DNA of 64,000 bases from Amycolatopsis solani (GTDB taxonomy: Bacteria > Actinomycetota > Actinomycetes > Mycobacteriales > Pseudonocardiaceae). A model generated the notes under the pieces. It did not search any database, was not told the DNA's origin, and worked only from the letters and a program-made list of their open reading frames with translations. Position 1 is the first letter of the stretch; each line of letters starts with the position of its first letter. The translations under genes and the position numbers were made by a program. The DNA is taken from contig NZ_JAWQJT010000003.1 in assembly GCF_033441515.1 (NCBI RefSeq), positions 868,001-932,000 of the forward strand. Reading direction: 5' to 3'. This document shows positions 1-8,660 of the stretch, one piece after another.

Positions 1-15
1 TTCGTTGACCTGGGC

Positions 16-387
16 ATGAGCACCGTTGAGCTGACCGCCGAGAACTTCGACCAGACGGTAACCGACAACGAATTCGTCCTGATCGACTTCTGGGCGAGCT
101 GGTGCGGGCCGTGCCGCCAGTTCGCGCCGGTCTACGAGAAGGCCTCCGAGAAGCACGACGACATCGTGTTCGCGAGCGTCGACACCGAAGCGCAGCAGCA
201 GCTCGCCGCCGCCTTCGACGTCCGCTCCATCCCGACGCTGGCCATCATCCGGGACAAGACCCTGATCTACGCCCAGCCCGGCGCGCTCCCCGAGCCCGCG
301 CTGGAAGAGCTCATCAAGCAGGCCCGCGACGTCGACATGGACGAGGTCAAGCGCAAGGCCGCCGAAGCCGACGCCGAACAGGCCTGA
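16..387 (+). CDS. trxA: thioredoxin
   Basis: A 123-residue cytosolic thioredoxin that would reduce protein disulfides with electrons from thioredoxin reductase. The redox motif WCGPC lies at residues 29-33 inside the usual FWASWCGPC context, and the cis-proline segment RSIPT follows at about residue 72, as in canonical thioredoxins. The C-terminus carries a charged 15-residue extension rich in Lys, Glu and Ala. It stands alone in this window and converges on the proline dehydrogenase gene, separated by a perfect palindrome. The family call is secure. Which of several thioredoxin paralogues it is cannot be told. Confidence 0.95.
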   Translation: MSTVELTAENFDQTVTDNEFVLIDFWASWCGPCRQFAPVYEKASEKHDDIVFASVDTEAQQQLAAAFDVRSIPTLAIIRDKTLIYAQPGALPEPALEELIKQARDVDMDEVKRKAAEADAEQA

Positions 388-396
388 CCACCACCA

Positions 397-434
397 CATG
401 ACGGAGGCCGCCCCGCGGGGCGGCCTCCGTCATG
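397..434. terminator. perfect 38-bp palindrome between convergent genes
   Basis: The two 19-base arms (CATGACGGAGGCCGCCCCG and its complement) abut with no spacer and fill the gap between the thioredoxin stop at 387 and the proline dehydrogenase stop at 436. A symmetric, GC-rich stem between two converging genes fits a bidirectional terminator. No U-tract follows on either side, which is common for actinobacterial terminators. Confidence 0.75.
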
Positions 435-435
435 T

Positions 436-1365
436 TCAGGACTTCGTCGCGAGCCCGCGCAGGAAGAACGCGAGGTTCGCCGGACGCTCGGCCAGGCGGC
501 GCATGAAGTAGCCGTACCACTCGTCGCCGTAGGGCACGTAGACGCGCATGCGCGCGCCCGAAGCCGCGATCCGCGCCTGCTCCTCCGGCCGGATGCCGTA
601 GAGCATCTGGAACTCGTGGTCGTCGGCCGTCCGGCCGTTCTCCTCGGCCAGCGCGGCGGCGATCTCGATCATCCGCGGGTCGTGCGAAGCCACCATCGGG
701 TAGCCCTGCCCCGCCATCAGGACGCGCAGGCAGCGGACGTAGGACTTGTCCACCTCGGACTTCTCCTGGAACGCCACCGACTCCGGCTCGGCGTACGCGC
801 CTTTGCACAGCCGCACGCGCGACCCCGGACCCGACAACGAACGGCAGTCCGCCTCGGTCCGGTGCAGGTAGGCCTGCAGCACCGCGCCGACCCACGGGAA
901 CTCGCCGCGCAGCTCGCGCAGGATGCCGAGCGTCGAGTCCGTGGTGGTGTGGTCCTCCATGTCCAGCGTCACGGTGGCGCCGACCGCCTCGGCCGCCGCG
1001 CAGATCTTCCGCGCGTTCTCCAAGGCGACGTCCTCGCCGTTCGACGGCAGGAATTGGCCCACCGCGGACAGCTTCACGGAGACGTCCGCCCCGGAAGCCA
1101 GGCCTTCCGCGGCGAGCGCGGTCAGCACGGCTTCGTAGGCCGCCACGGTCGACGCCGCCTGCGTGGCGTCGGTGGTGTCCTCGCCGAGGTGGTCGAGGGT
1201 GATCCGCCTGCCGTCGGCGGCCAGTTCCCTGGCCACGCGGACGGCGTGGGCGGTCTCGGACCCGGCGACGAACCGGCGCACCACGGATCGCGTGGCGGGC
1301 ACGGCTTCGACGAGCCGCCGGATGCCCTTCGAGCGGGCGGCGGCGAGCAGCGGGGCACGCAGCAT
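436..1365 (-). CDS. proline dehydrogenase (monofunctional)
   Basis: This 309-residue flavoenzyme oxidises L-proline to pyrroline-5-carboxylate and passes electrons to the membrane quinone pool. It is the short monofunctional type found in Gram-positive bacteria. A TIM-barrel flow is visible: SVKLSAVGQF, TLDMEDHTTTD, VLQAYLHRTEAD, RLCKGAYAEPE, and a C-terminal YVPYGDEWYGYFMRRLAERP that matches the proline-binding YxxYxxxW...RR signature. The ATG at 1365 begins MLRAPLLAAARSKG. The longer frame upstream lies inside pruA and is rejected. It starts 10 bp after the pruA stop, so the two are one operon (pruA first). Confidence 0.93.
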   Translation of the reverse strand: MLRAPLLAAARSKGIRRLVEAVPATRSVVRRFVAGSETAHAVRVARELAADGRRITLDHLGEDTTDATQAASTVAAYEAVLTALAAEGLASGADVSVKLSAVGQFLPSNGEDVALENARKICAAAEAVGATVTLDMEDHTTTDSTLGILRELRGEFPWVGAVLQAYLHRTEADCRSLSGPGSRVRLCKGAYAEPESVAFQEKSEVDKSYVRCLRVLMAGQGYPMVASHDPRMIEIAAALAEENGRTADDHEFQMLYGIRPEEQARIAASGARMRVYVPYGDEWYGYFMRRLAERPANLAFFLRGLATKS

Positions 1366-1375
1366 GACGAACTCC

Positions 1376-3004
1376 TCAGCCCTGGTGCGGGTAGCGGACG
1401 GTGGTCGGCGGGACGAACGTCTCCTTGATCGAGCGCGGGCTGGTCCAGCGCTGGAGGTTGAAGATCGACCCGGCTTTGTCGTTGGTGCCCGAGGCCCGCG
1501 CGCCGCCGAACGGCTGCTGGCCGACGACGGCACCGGTCGGCTTGTCGTTGACGTAGAAGTTGCCGGCGGCGAACCGCAGCGCCTCGGACGCCTTCGCCAC
1601 GGCCGCGCGGTCGTCGGCGATGATCGCGCCGGTCAGCGCGTACGCGGCGGTCTCGTCGACGAGCTTCAGCACCGCGTCGAAGTCGCCGTCTTCGTAGACG
1701 TGGATCGACAGGATCGGCCCGAAGTACTCGGTCGAGAAGATCTCGTGCTTCGGGTTGTCCGACACGAGGATCGTGGGCTGCACGAAGTAGCCGACGCTGT
1801 CGTCGGCGGTGCCGCCGGTCAGCACCTCGACCGACGCGTCGTCCTTGACGCGGTCGAACAGCGCCGTGTGCTTGGCGAACGCGCGTGCGTCGATGACCGC
1901 GCCGCCGAAGTGCGACAGGTCGGTGACGTCGCCGTAGGTCAGCGCCTCGGTCTCCGCGACCAGGCCGTCCTTCACCCGGTTCCAGACACTGCGAGGGATG
2001 TACGCGCGCGAAGCGGCGGAGCACTTCTGGCCCTGGTACTCGAAGGCGCCGCGGACGAGCGCGGTGCGCAGGACGTCGACGTCGGCCGACGGGTGCGCGA
2101 CGATGAAGTCCTTGCCGCCGGTCTCGCCGACCAGCCGCGGGTACGAGCGGTAGCCCGCGATGTTCGCGCCGACCGTGCCCCACAGGTGCTGGAACGTCGC
2201 GGTCGAGCCGGTGAAGTGGATGCCGGCCAGGTCGCGGTGGGTCAGGGCGACCTCGGAGACGGCCTTGCCGTCGCCGGGCAGCAGGTTGATGACGCCCGGC
2301 GGCATGCCGGCCTCTTCGAGCAGCCGCATGGTCAGGTGCGCGGCGAAGGACTGCGTCGGCGACGGCTTCCACAGCACCGTGTTGCCCATCAGCGCGGGCG
2401 CGGTCGGCAGGTTGCCGGCGATCGCGGTGAAGTTGAACGGCGTGATCGCGTAGACGAAGCCCTCCAGGGGGCGGTGCTCCATCCGGTTCCACACGCCCGG
2501 CGAGCTGACCGGCTGCTCGGTGAGCACGCGGCGGCCGAACTCGACGTTGAAGCGCCAGAAGTCGGCGAGCTCGCAGGCGGAGTCGATCTCGGCCTGGGTC
2601 GCGGTCTTGGACTGGCCGAGCATGGTGGCGGCGTTGAGCGTGGCGCGCCACTTGCCGGTGAGCAGGTCGGCGGCGCGCAGCAGGATCGCGGCGCGGTCGT
2701 CGTAGGACAGCGCGCGCCACTCCGGCGCGGCCTTCGCGGCCGCGGCGATGGCGTCGGTGGTGTCCTGCTGCGTCGCGCTGTGGATGGTGCCCAGCACGTG
2801 CTGGTGGTGGTGCGGCTGGACGACGTCGATCTTCTCGCCGCCGCCGGGGCGCTGCTCGCCACCGACGGTGACCGTGAGGTCGACGGGTTCCGCCTGGCCC
2901 AGCCGCTTGAGCGCACCCTCGAGTTCGGCGCGCTCAGCGCTGCCCGGCGCGTACGTCAGCACCGGCTCGTTCTTCGGGGCGGGGGTCTGGGTCACGGCGT
3001 CCAC
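1376..3004 (-). CDS. pruA: L-glutamate gamma-semialdehyde (P5C) dehydrogenase
   Basis: A 542-residue NAD-dependent aldehyde dehydrogenase that converts glutamate semialdehyde, formed from P5C, to glutamate, completing proline breakdown. It is the class with an N-terminal extension seen in actinobacteria. Visible motifs are TPFNFTAIAGNL in the cofactor domain, FTGSTATF, the catalytic cysteine segment YQGQKCSAASRAY, and EIFSTEYFGPILS near the C-terminus. It is the first gene of a two-gene operon with proline dehydrogenase and diverges from a PucR-type regulator across 118 bp containing a putative operator pair. Induction by proline through that regulator is an inference from arrangement. Confidence 0.95.
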   Translation of the reverse strand: MDAVTQTPAPKNEPVLTYAPGSAERAELEGALKRLGQAEPVDLTVTVGGEQRPGGGEKIDVVQPHHHQHVLGTIHSATQQDTTDAIAAAAKAAPEWRALSYDDRAAILLRAADLLTGKWRATLNAATMLGQSKTATQAEIDSACELADFWRFNVEFGRRVLTEQPVSSPGVWNRMEHRPLEGFVYAITPFNFTAIAGNLPTAPALMGNTVLWKPSPTQSFAAHLTMRLLEEAGMPPGVINLLPGDGKAVSEVALTHRDLAGIHFTGSTATFQHLWGTVGANIAGYRSYPRLVGETGGKDFIVAHPSADVDVLRTALVRGAFEYQGQKCSAASRAYIPRSVWNRVKDGLVAETEALTYGDVTDLSHFGGAVIDARAFAKHTALFDRVKDDASVEVLTGGTADDSVGYFVQPTILVSDNPKHEIFSTEYFGPILSIHVYEDGDFDAVLKLVDETAAYALTGAIIADDRAAVAKASEALRFAAGNFYVNDKPTGAVVGQQPFGGARASGTNDKAGSIFNLQRWTSPRSIKETFVPPTTVRYPHQG

Positions 3005-3067
3005 GGCGGCTCCTCTGCTGCTCCGGCTAGATGCCCCGAACGGTAACTCCGGACACTCCCCGACGGC

Positions 3068-3115
3068 TTGTCCGACCGGCTAAAATCGCCCGTATGATCT
3101 TGGCCGATCGGATAA
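3068..3115. promoter_or_regulatory. putative operator: two 16-bp direct repeats
   Basis: TTGTCCGACCGGCTAA (3068-3083) and TTGGCCGATCGGATAA (3100-3115) agree at 13 of 16 positions and start exactly 32 bp apart, about three helical turns. Each contains a CCGAYCGG core that is palindromic in the second copy. They lie in the divergent gap between pruA and the PucR-type gene, the expected place for the operator of a proline-responsive regulator. Binding is inferred. Confidence 0.55.
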
Positions 3116-3122
3116 CTGCGCG

Positions 3123-4676
3123 GTGACCTCGCTGAGGCATGTGCTGGCGACGCTCGGCGAGCCGCTCGTCGAGGTCGTCGTGGCGCCGCACGGCCTGGGC
3201 GTGCCGGTCTCCGACGTCGTGATCCTCGACCCCGAAGACCCCTTGGAAGCCTCGCCGGGCGACCTGGTGCTGGTGATCGGCGCACGCGGCCGGGCGGCGG
3301 CGCCGGCGATCCGCGCGGCCGGGCGCGGCGGCGCGGCGGCGGTGGCGGTCAAGGGCGCGACGGGCGCGGACGTCGCCGCCGACGCGGGCGTCGCGTTGCT
3401 GACCGTCGGCGCCGAGGCCCGGTGGGAGCAGGTCGAGTCGCTGGCCCGCGGGGTCGTCGAGGCGGCCCGCGCGGGCGGCGAGGCGGCCAGCGGCGAGGTG
3501 CTCGGCGACCTGTTCGCCCTGGCCCAGACCATCGCGACGCTGACCGGCGGCCTGGTCAGCATCGAGGACACCGCGAACCGCGTGCTCGCCTATTCGCGGG
3601 CGGGTGACGAGGTCGACGAGCTGCGTCGGCTGTCGATCCTCGGCCGCGAAGGCCCGGAACGCTACTTGGCGATGCTCCGCGAATGGGGTGTCTACCAGCG
3701 GTTGCGTGCCGGTGAGGGGATCGTGCGCATCGACGAGCGCCCCGAGCTGGGCATCCGGCGGCGGATCGCGGCGGGCATCCACGCGGGCAAGCAGCCGCTC
3801 GGCACGATCTGGGTCCAGGAAGGCGCCCAGCCGCTCACCGAACGCGCCGAGACCGCGCTGCTCGGTGCGAGCCGGACCCTCGCCCCGCAGCTCATCCGGG
3901 CCCGCACGCTGCCCAGCCCCGAACTGCGGCTGCGCGAGGACCTCCTGGCCAGCCTGCTGGAAGGCCGGCTCGACGCGGAATCCGTGGCGGACGACATCGG
4001 CGCCGACCCCTCGCGCCCGGCCCAGGTGCTCGCGTTTTCGCTGGAACGCTCGGACAACCGGCAGCTGCGGCGCGCCGAGCTGGTGCACCTGATCGCCGTG
4101 CACACGGCGGCCTACCGGCGCAGCGCGCTGGTGAGCGTGATCGGCGGCCGCGTCTACGCGCTGCTGCCGGACCTGCCCGAGCACTCCGACGCGGCGGTGC
4201 TGGCCCTGGCGCGCGAGATCGCCGCCACCGCCCGGCGGCACCTCGACGTCCCGGTGCGGGTGGCGCTCGGCGGCGTCGTGCCGCGCCTGTCCGACGCGGC
4301 CGCGTCCCGGGGCGACGCCGACCGCGTCCTGGCGGCGATGGCCCGCGGGCGCTGGGCCGCCGACGTCGCCTCGCTGGCCGACGTCCGCGCCGAGGTGCTG
4401 CTGTCGGAGGTGCTGGCGTACCTCGGCGGGCAGCCGCGCATCCGCGACCCGCGCCTGACCGCGCTCACCGAGCACGACGCGGAGCACGGCGGCATCCTCG
4501 TCCCGGCCGTCCTGGCCTGGCTGGACGCGTTCGGCGACGTCCGGGCGGCGGCCCGGGTGCTGAACATCCACCCGAACACCGTGCGCTACCGCGTCCGCCG
4601 CGCGACCGAGGTGTCCGGCGTGGACTTCGACGACCCGGCCCAGCGCATCCTGACTCAGCTGCAGCTGCGGCTCTGA
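3123..4676 (+). CDS. PucR-family transcriptional regulator of proline catabolism
   Basis: This 517-residue protein has the PucR-type plan: a variable N-terminal sensory part, a GGDEF-like middle region around residues 290-420, and a C-terminal helix-turn-helix (DVRAAARVLNIHPNTVRYR, about residues 465-483) of the CdaR/PucR kind. The GTG at 3123 is used because it opens a continuous conserved frame 7 bp after the second operator repeat. Divergence from pruA-proline dehydrogenase suggests it activates those genes when proline is present, as PutR-type PucR proteins do in other actinobacteria. The ligand is not readable from sequence. Confidence 0.85.
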   Translation: MTSLRHVLATLGEPLVEVVVAPHGLGVPVSDVVILDPEDPLEASPGDLVLVIGARGRAAAPAIRAAGRGGAAAVAVKGATGADVAADAGVALLTVGAEARWEQVESLARGVVEAARAGGEAASGEVLGDLFALAQTIATLTGGLVSIEDTANRVLAYSRAGDEVDELRRLSILGREGPERYLAMLREWGVYQRLRAGEGIVRIDERPELGIRRRIAAGIHAGKQPLGTIWVQEGAQPLTERAETALLGASRTLAPQLIRARTLPSPELRLREDLLASLLEGRLDAESVADDIGADPSRPAQVLAFSLERSDNRQLRRAELVHLIAVHTAAYRRSALVSVIGGRVYALLPDLPEHSDAAVLALAREIAATARRHLDVPVRVALGGVVPRLSDAAASRGDADRVLAAMARGRWAADVASLADVRAEVLLSEVLAYLGGQPRIRDPRLTALTEHDAEHGGILVPAVLAWLDAFGDVRAAARVLNIHPNTVRYRVRRATEVSGVDFDDPAQRILTQLQLRL

Positions 4677-4695
4677 CCCTGCTAGCTTCGCCGCC

Positions 4696-5352
4696 GTGGA
4701 TCTCTTCTCGCGCACGTGGGCGGCGTTGCGCGCCGCGGTCGCTTCCCTGTCCGACGACGACTTCGCGAAGCCGTCCGGCTGCCGGGGCTGGCTGGTCCGG
4801 GACCTGGTCTGCCACCTGGTGATCGACGCGCAGGACGTGCTGATCACGCTGGTCACGCCGTCCTCGGCGGCACTTACGCACGACGCCGTCACCTACTGGG
4901 CTCTGTCGGACGCGCTGCCTTCGGGCGACGACCCGCTGGACGCGCTGATCGTCCGGCTGGCGGCGGCGTACGAAGACCCGGCGCTGCTCAAGTTCCACCT
5001 CGACGACGTCGGCGCGGCGGCCGGGCGCGCGGCGGACCTGGCGGACCCGGGCACGCGCGTGTCGACGCAGGACATGGTGCTGACGGCGGGCGACTACCTC
5101 TCGGCGTACGTGCTGGAGTGGACGCTGCACCACCTGGACCTGGTGACCCGCCTGCCCTCGGTGCCCGGGCCGCCGCCGGAGGGGCTCGCGGAAACGCGGT
5201 CGATGCTGGAGAAGATCGCCGGGACGGCGTTCCCGGCGTCGTTCTCGAACACCGACGTCTTGCTGGTGGCGACCGGGCGGCGGGCGCCCACGGAGGCCGA
5301 GCACGAGGCCTTGGGCGAGCTGGCCGCGCGGCTGCCGTTCGTGCTCGGGTGA
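4696..5352 (+). CDS. maleylpyruvate isomerase N-terminal (DinB-like) family protein
   Basis: A 218-residue protein of the actinobacterial DinB/maleylpyruvate isomerase N-terminal superfamily, four-helix-bundle proteins that often bind a metal and may use mycothiol. The N-terminus (LFSRTWAALRAAVASLSDDDF, then GCRGWLVRDLVCHLVIDAQD) has the typical WxVRDLxxHL element whose histidine is a predicted metal ligand, and YVLEWTLHHLDL supplies further histidines. It starts 19 bp after the regulator gene on the same strand and may be co-transcribed. The substrate is unknown; detoxification or thiol transfer is only a family-level guess. Confidence 0.7.
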   Translation: MDLFSRTWAALRAAVASLSDDDFAKPSGCRGWLVRDLVCHLVIDAQDVLITLVTPSSAALTHDAVTYWALSDALPSGDDPLDALIVRLAAAYEDPALLKFHLDDVGAAAGRAADLADPGTRVSTQDMVLTAGDYLSAYVLEWTLHHLDLVTRLPSVPGPPPEGLAETRSMLEKIAGTAFPASFSNTDVLLVATGRRAPTEAEHEALGELAARLPFVLG

Positions 5353-5382
5353 GGCAGGGCGCCCTGCCTCACCCGGCTCAGA

Positions 5383-5598
5383 TCACGCTCGCACCAGGCT
5401 GAACCGGCGGCGTTCCCCGTCGATGGCTTCGATGCGGACGCTCACCCGGCTACCCGGCTCGGGGGCCGCGTCGGTCACGAGAAGACCATGGTGGCCGTGG
5501 ACGTCGACGAACGCGCCGAACGGGACCACCCGGGCCACGACGCCGTCGAGCACCCCGCCCTCGGCGTGGGCCGCGACGAGCTCTTTCCAGTCGGACAT
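5383..5598 (-). CDS. small S1-domain RNA-binding protein
   Basis: The 71-residue product is essentially a single S1/OB-fold domain. GGVLDGVVARVVPFGAFVDV is the classic first half (G-x-V-x-x-V-x-x-F-G-A-F-V), followed by HGLLVTD and GSRVSVRIEAID. A free-standing S1 domain binds single-stranded RNA and could act as an RNA chaperone or translation factor. Its ribosome binding site is a full match to the anti-Shine-Dalgarno sequence, which suggests high translation. It converges on the 4696 gene and has no operon partner. Confidence 0.85.
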   Translation of the reverse strand: MSDWKELVAAHAEGGVLDGVVARVVPFGAFVDVHGHHGLLVTDAAPEPGSRVSVRIEAIDGERRRFSLVRA

Positions 5599-5604
5599 GC
5601 GATT

Positions 5605-5614
5605 TCACCTCCTT
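5605..5614 (-). promoter_or_regulatory. perfect Shine-Dalgarno sequence of the S1-domain gene
   Basis: Read on the minus strand this is AAGGAGGTGA, fully complementary to the 16S rRNA 3' end, ending 6 nt before the ATG at 5598. Most genes here have 4-5 matching bases, so this one is exceptional. Confidence 0.85.
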
Positions 5615-5814
5615 CCCGCGCACGTTCCGATCTCGGAAGACGTGCGGGAGGCGGCGGGCCACGGGCCCGCCCGGAGGTCAGGGTTCAGCCGGGAACCCCG
5701 TCTGCTCACGGCTCGAGGCCGACCCGGCAGTCACACCGGAAAGCGTATCGCCGTCGCGCGGAAATGCACCAGCCGTAATTCTCCGACGCGTTGTCCGGCT
5801 ATCGGGAAATCAGC

Positions 5815-6792
5815 TCACACAAGCGCGGGAAGATCGGCCAAGCGGGCGAGAGAATCGAGCCGGGCGGATTGGTCGTAGGTGGCCGTGGTCACCAAAACCT
5901 CGTCGGCGCCGGCGGCCGCGATCACTGCGCCGAGGCGGTCCGCGACTTCGGTGGGCGTGCCGGAAATCTGGCTGTCCAGGGTCTCTTCGAGCCGGCGGCG
6001 CTCGCGGTCGGTCATCGGCAGCGCCAGGACCTCCGCCGGCGGCGACAGCGGCGGGAAGACGCCGTGGGAGCGCGAATACACCGTCGCCCAGGCCTCCGAC
6101 ACGAGCAGGCGGCGCGCGTCCGCCGCCGTGTCCGCCACGGCGATCGCCGACGACACCACGACGTACGGCTCACTCGCCCAGGCACCCGGCCGGAAGCCGT
6201 CGCGGTAGCGCGTCACGGCTTCGGCGAGCGCGCGTTCACCGCGGACGGGCGCGATCACCAGCGGCAGCCCGAACTCGGCGGCGAGGTCCGCGCCGGACCC
6301 GGTGGCCAGCAGGAACGGCGGCACGCGCAGGCCCTCGGCGGGGTAGGCGTGCGCGCCGGGGTGCTCACCGGCGAAGAAGCCGAGCAGCTCCCGCACCTGC
6401 GCGCCGAAGTCGTCCGCCGCTTCCTTGCCCTGGCCGAGCGCCTCGCGGACGCCGGCGGTGAAGCCGACCGACCGGCCCAGCCCCATGTCGATCCGCCCCG
6501 GGTACAGCGCTTCCAGCACGCCGAACTGCTCGGCTACAACCAGCGGCCGATGGTTCGGCAGCATGACGCCGCCGGTCCCGACGCGGATCCGGCCGGTCGC
6601 CCCGGCGACGGCGGCGGCGAGCACGGTCGGCGCGGACCCGGCGACCCCGGGCACGCCGTGGTGCTCGGACACCCAGAACCGGTGGTACCCCAGCCGTTCG
6701 ACGCCGGCTGCGAAGGCGACGGTGTCCCGCAGCGCCCGCGCGGTGCCGCCGTCGCGCCGCACGGGCGAGCGATCGAGCACGGAGAACTTCAC
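5815..6792 (-). CDS. LLM-class flavin-dependent oxidoreductase
   Basis: A 325-residue luciferase-like monooxygenase family protein. The N-terminus MKFSVLDRSPV followed by ERLGYHRFWVSEHHGVPGVAGSAP is the hallmark of the bacterial group whose members are called MsnO8-like or alkanal-monooxygenase-like LLM proteins. RIRVGTGGVMLPNHRPLVVAEQF continues the barrel and IDMGLGRS the flavin site. It should bind FMN or F420 and act on a small organic substrate that cannot be named. It is a single gene, convergent with nothing and followed on the same strand by its own 220-bp spacer before the S1 gene. Confidence 0.85.
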   Translation of the reverse strand: MKFSVLDRSPVRRDGGTARALRDTVAFAAGVERLGYHRFWVSEHHGVPGVAGSAPTVLAAAVAGATGRIRVGTGGVMLPNHRPLVVAEQFGVLEALYPGRIDMGLGRSVGFTAGVREALGQGKEAADDFGAQVRELLGFFAGEHPGAHAYPAEGLRVPPFLLATGSGADLAAEFGLPLVIAPVRGERALAEAVTRYRDGFRPGAWASEPYVVVSSAIAVADTAADARRLLVSEAWATVYSRSHGVFPPLSPPAEVLALPMTDRERRRLEETLDSQISGTPTEVADRLGAVIAAAGADEVLVTTATYDQSARLDSLARLADLPALV

Positions 6793-6828
6793 CCGAAGTG
6801 CAACGCTCGGCCGTGAACGGGATTCCCG

Positions 6829-7221
6829 TCAGGGGCGCCAGCGCTCGCTGTAGTCCGCGTGGTCGGCGTAGGGCAGGGCCAGCAGGCGCAGCGTGAGGCA
6901 CCAGTTGGAGCCGGCCTCGTCGGCGGGCACGTGGCAGGTCTCACACCAGTATTCGCTGCCGTAGAGCGGAAAACCGGGGACCTTCTCCGACACCGTGGTG
7001 CGGTGGGCGAGCAGGATCCGCCGGGTCGCTTCGATCTCGTTGATCATCTGGTTGACCGCGTCGAGGTCGAGATCGCTCAGCCCGCGGATCTTCTGCTCCA
7101 CGGCGACCTTGGTCTCGCCGCGGTTCATCGCGTCGCCGGACTTCGCCTTGTTGACGGCCTGCATGATCAACGCCTGCCGTGCGCCCACGCGCGCGGCGAG
7201 GAATGCGATCAGGTCGTCCAC
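6829..7221 (-). CDS. DUF6221-like protein
   Basis: A 130-residue protein resembling the actinobacterial family annotated DUF6221. The N-terminal half is helical and charged (DDLIAFLAARVGARQALIM, then DAVNQMINEIEATRRILLAH). The C-terminal part carries CETCHVPADE, with a CxxC pair and a later cysteine in SNWCLTLRLLALPYADH, then YSERWRP, a typical ending for this family. The CxxCH and later Cys/His could bind zinc. Function is unknown. It lies 36 bp upstream of the LLM oxidoreductase on the same strand and may share its transcript. Confidence 0.6.
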   Translation of the reverse strand: MDDLIAFLAARVGARQALIMQAVNKAKSGDAMNRGETKVAVEQKIRGLSDLDLDAVNQMINEIEATRRILLAHRTTVSEKVPGFPLYGSEYWCETCHVPADEAGSNWCLTLRLLALPYADHADYSERWRP

Positions 7222-7452
7222 GAGGGCCTCCCTCCTCGAACCCGCCCCCCGGCCCTGCCCGGGGAGTCATCGATTCGGGACCGCACGTTACGCCAGCGGG
7301 GCCGGTGATCGTGATCTCGAAGAAGGCCGTGCACCATTTGTGACCCGAAAGGCGACAGCGGGCGCCCGCGTGATCACGCGGAGTCCCGCCGGGTATTTCA
7401 CGCGGCTCGATTAAAGCTTTGACGACCGGTTGTGGCGTTCGTCGCAGCGGGA

Positions 7453-8469
7453 TCAGTCCGAGCGGGCTTTGCTCGGCTGGACCCGCTTCGGCTCCCCCGG
7501 CATCTTCGGGTAGTCCGGCGGGTACGGCATGTCCCCCAGCCCTTCGTCCCGCAGGTCCCGCTCGTACCACTCCAGTACCGTCTCCAGGCCGAACGCCTCC
7601 GCGTCCATGCCCGCGTGCAGGTCGCCGTGCTCGGTGAGGAACGCCGGGATCGTCAGGACGTCGAAGTCGTCCGCGTCGACCTCGCCCAGCAGGTCCCAGG
7701 TCAGCGGGGTCGAGACCGTCGCGCGCGGGGTGCCGCGGACCGACCAGGCCGAGGCCACTGTGCGGTCGCGGGCCGCCTGGTTGTAGTCGAGGAACACGCG
7801 GCCGCCGCGCTCCTCCTTCCACCAGGCGATCGTCGCCTTCTCCGGGATGCGGCGCTCGACCTCGCGCCCGAGGGCGATCACGGCGTGACGGACCTCGACG
7901 AAGTCCCACTCCGGGCGGATCCGGACGAGGACGTGCACGCCGCGGCCGCCGGACGTCTTCGGGTAGCCGGTCAGTCCCGCGTCCGCCAGCACCTCGCGGA
8001 CCACCCGCGCGACCTTGACGGCGTCGGCGAAACCGGCCCGGTCCGGCGGGTCGACGTCGATGCGCAGCTCGTCCGGGTGATCGACGTCGGCGCGGCGGAC
8101 CGGCCACGGGTGGAAGTCGAACGTCCCCAGGTTGGCCGCCCAGGCGAACACCGCGGGCTCGGTCGGGCACACCTCGGCGGCCTTGCGCCCGGACGGGAAG
8201 GTGATCTCGGCGGTCTCGACCCACGCCGGCGCGCCTTTCGGCACGCGCTTGGCGTAGAACCACTCGCCCTCGACGCCGTCGACGTAGCGCTTCAGCGTGG
8301 TCGGCCGCTCGCCGATCGCGCGCAGCAGCGGCTCCCCGACGGTGATGTAGTGCTCGACGACCTGGCGCTTCGTGATGCCGCGCTGGGGGAAGTACACCTT
8401 GTCCGGGCTCGAGACCCGGACCGTCCGCCCGCCCACCTCGTACTCGACCGGATCTCCGTGCTTCGGCAT
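7453..8469 (-). CDS. ligD: stand-alone LigD-type primase-polymerase
   Basis: The 338 residues correspond to the polymerase (archaeo-eukaryotic primase) domain of LigD, which adds nucleotides at breaks during non-homologous end joining. Seen here: VSSPDKVYFPQRGITKRQVVEHY at the N-terminus, PTTLKRYVDGVEGEWFYAKRVPKGAP, the catalytic DxD in ELRIDVDPPD, and GYPKTSGGRGVHVLVRI. No ligase or nuclease domain is fused and no Ku gene is nearby, which is usual for actinomycetes that carry split LigD parts. Its upstream gap is full of repeats. Confidence 0.92.
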   Translation of the reverse strand: MPKHGDPVEYEVGGRTVRVSSPDKVYFPQRGITKRQVVEHYITVGEPLLRAIGERPTTLKRYVDGVEGEWFYAKRVPKGAPAWVETAEITFPSGRKAAEVCPTEPAVFAWAANLGTFDFHPWPVRRADVDHPDELRIDVDPPDRAGFADAVKVARVVREVLADAGLTGYPKTSGGRGVHVLVRIRPEWDFVEVRHAVIALGREVERRIPEKATIAWWKEERGGRVFLDYNQAARDRTVASAWSVRGTPRATVSTPLTWDLLGEVDADDFDVLTIPAFLTEHGDLHAGMDAEAFGLETVLEWYERDLRDEGLGDMPYPPDYPKMPGEPKRVQPSKARSD

Positions 8470-8583
8470 GCGGCCACGCTAGCGGGGATCGCGCTCCCCG
8501 GCCCCCTGCGAAACGCCCCGCCCGGCACCCGGCGACGGCGGGGCGGTGGCGCGGTGGCGCGACGGCCGGTCGCCGATGGTCGC

Positions 8584-8626
8584 GAATGACTCATTCGGGA
8601 CGTCGGAGGCCGCGAATGAGTCATTC
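8584..8626. repeat. paired 13-bp sites, family A (pair 1)
   Basis: GAATGACTCATTC at 8584-8596 and its reverse complement GAATGAGTCATTC at 8614-8626, 30 bp start to start. The second copy is flanked symmetrically (CGC...GCG), so the dyad extends beyond the core. It lies upstream of the minus-strand ligD gene and in front of a minisatellite. Confidence 0.85.
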
Positions 8627-8660
8627 GCGGCACCCGGCGACCCGCAAGCCGGGCGCCCCC

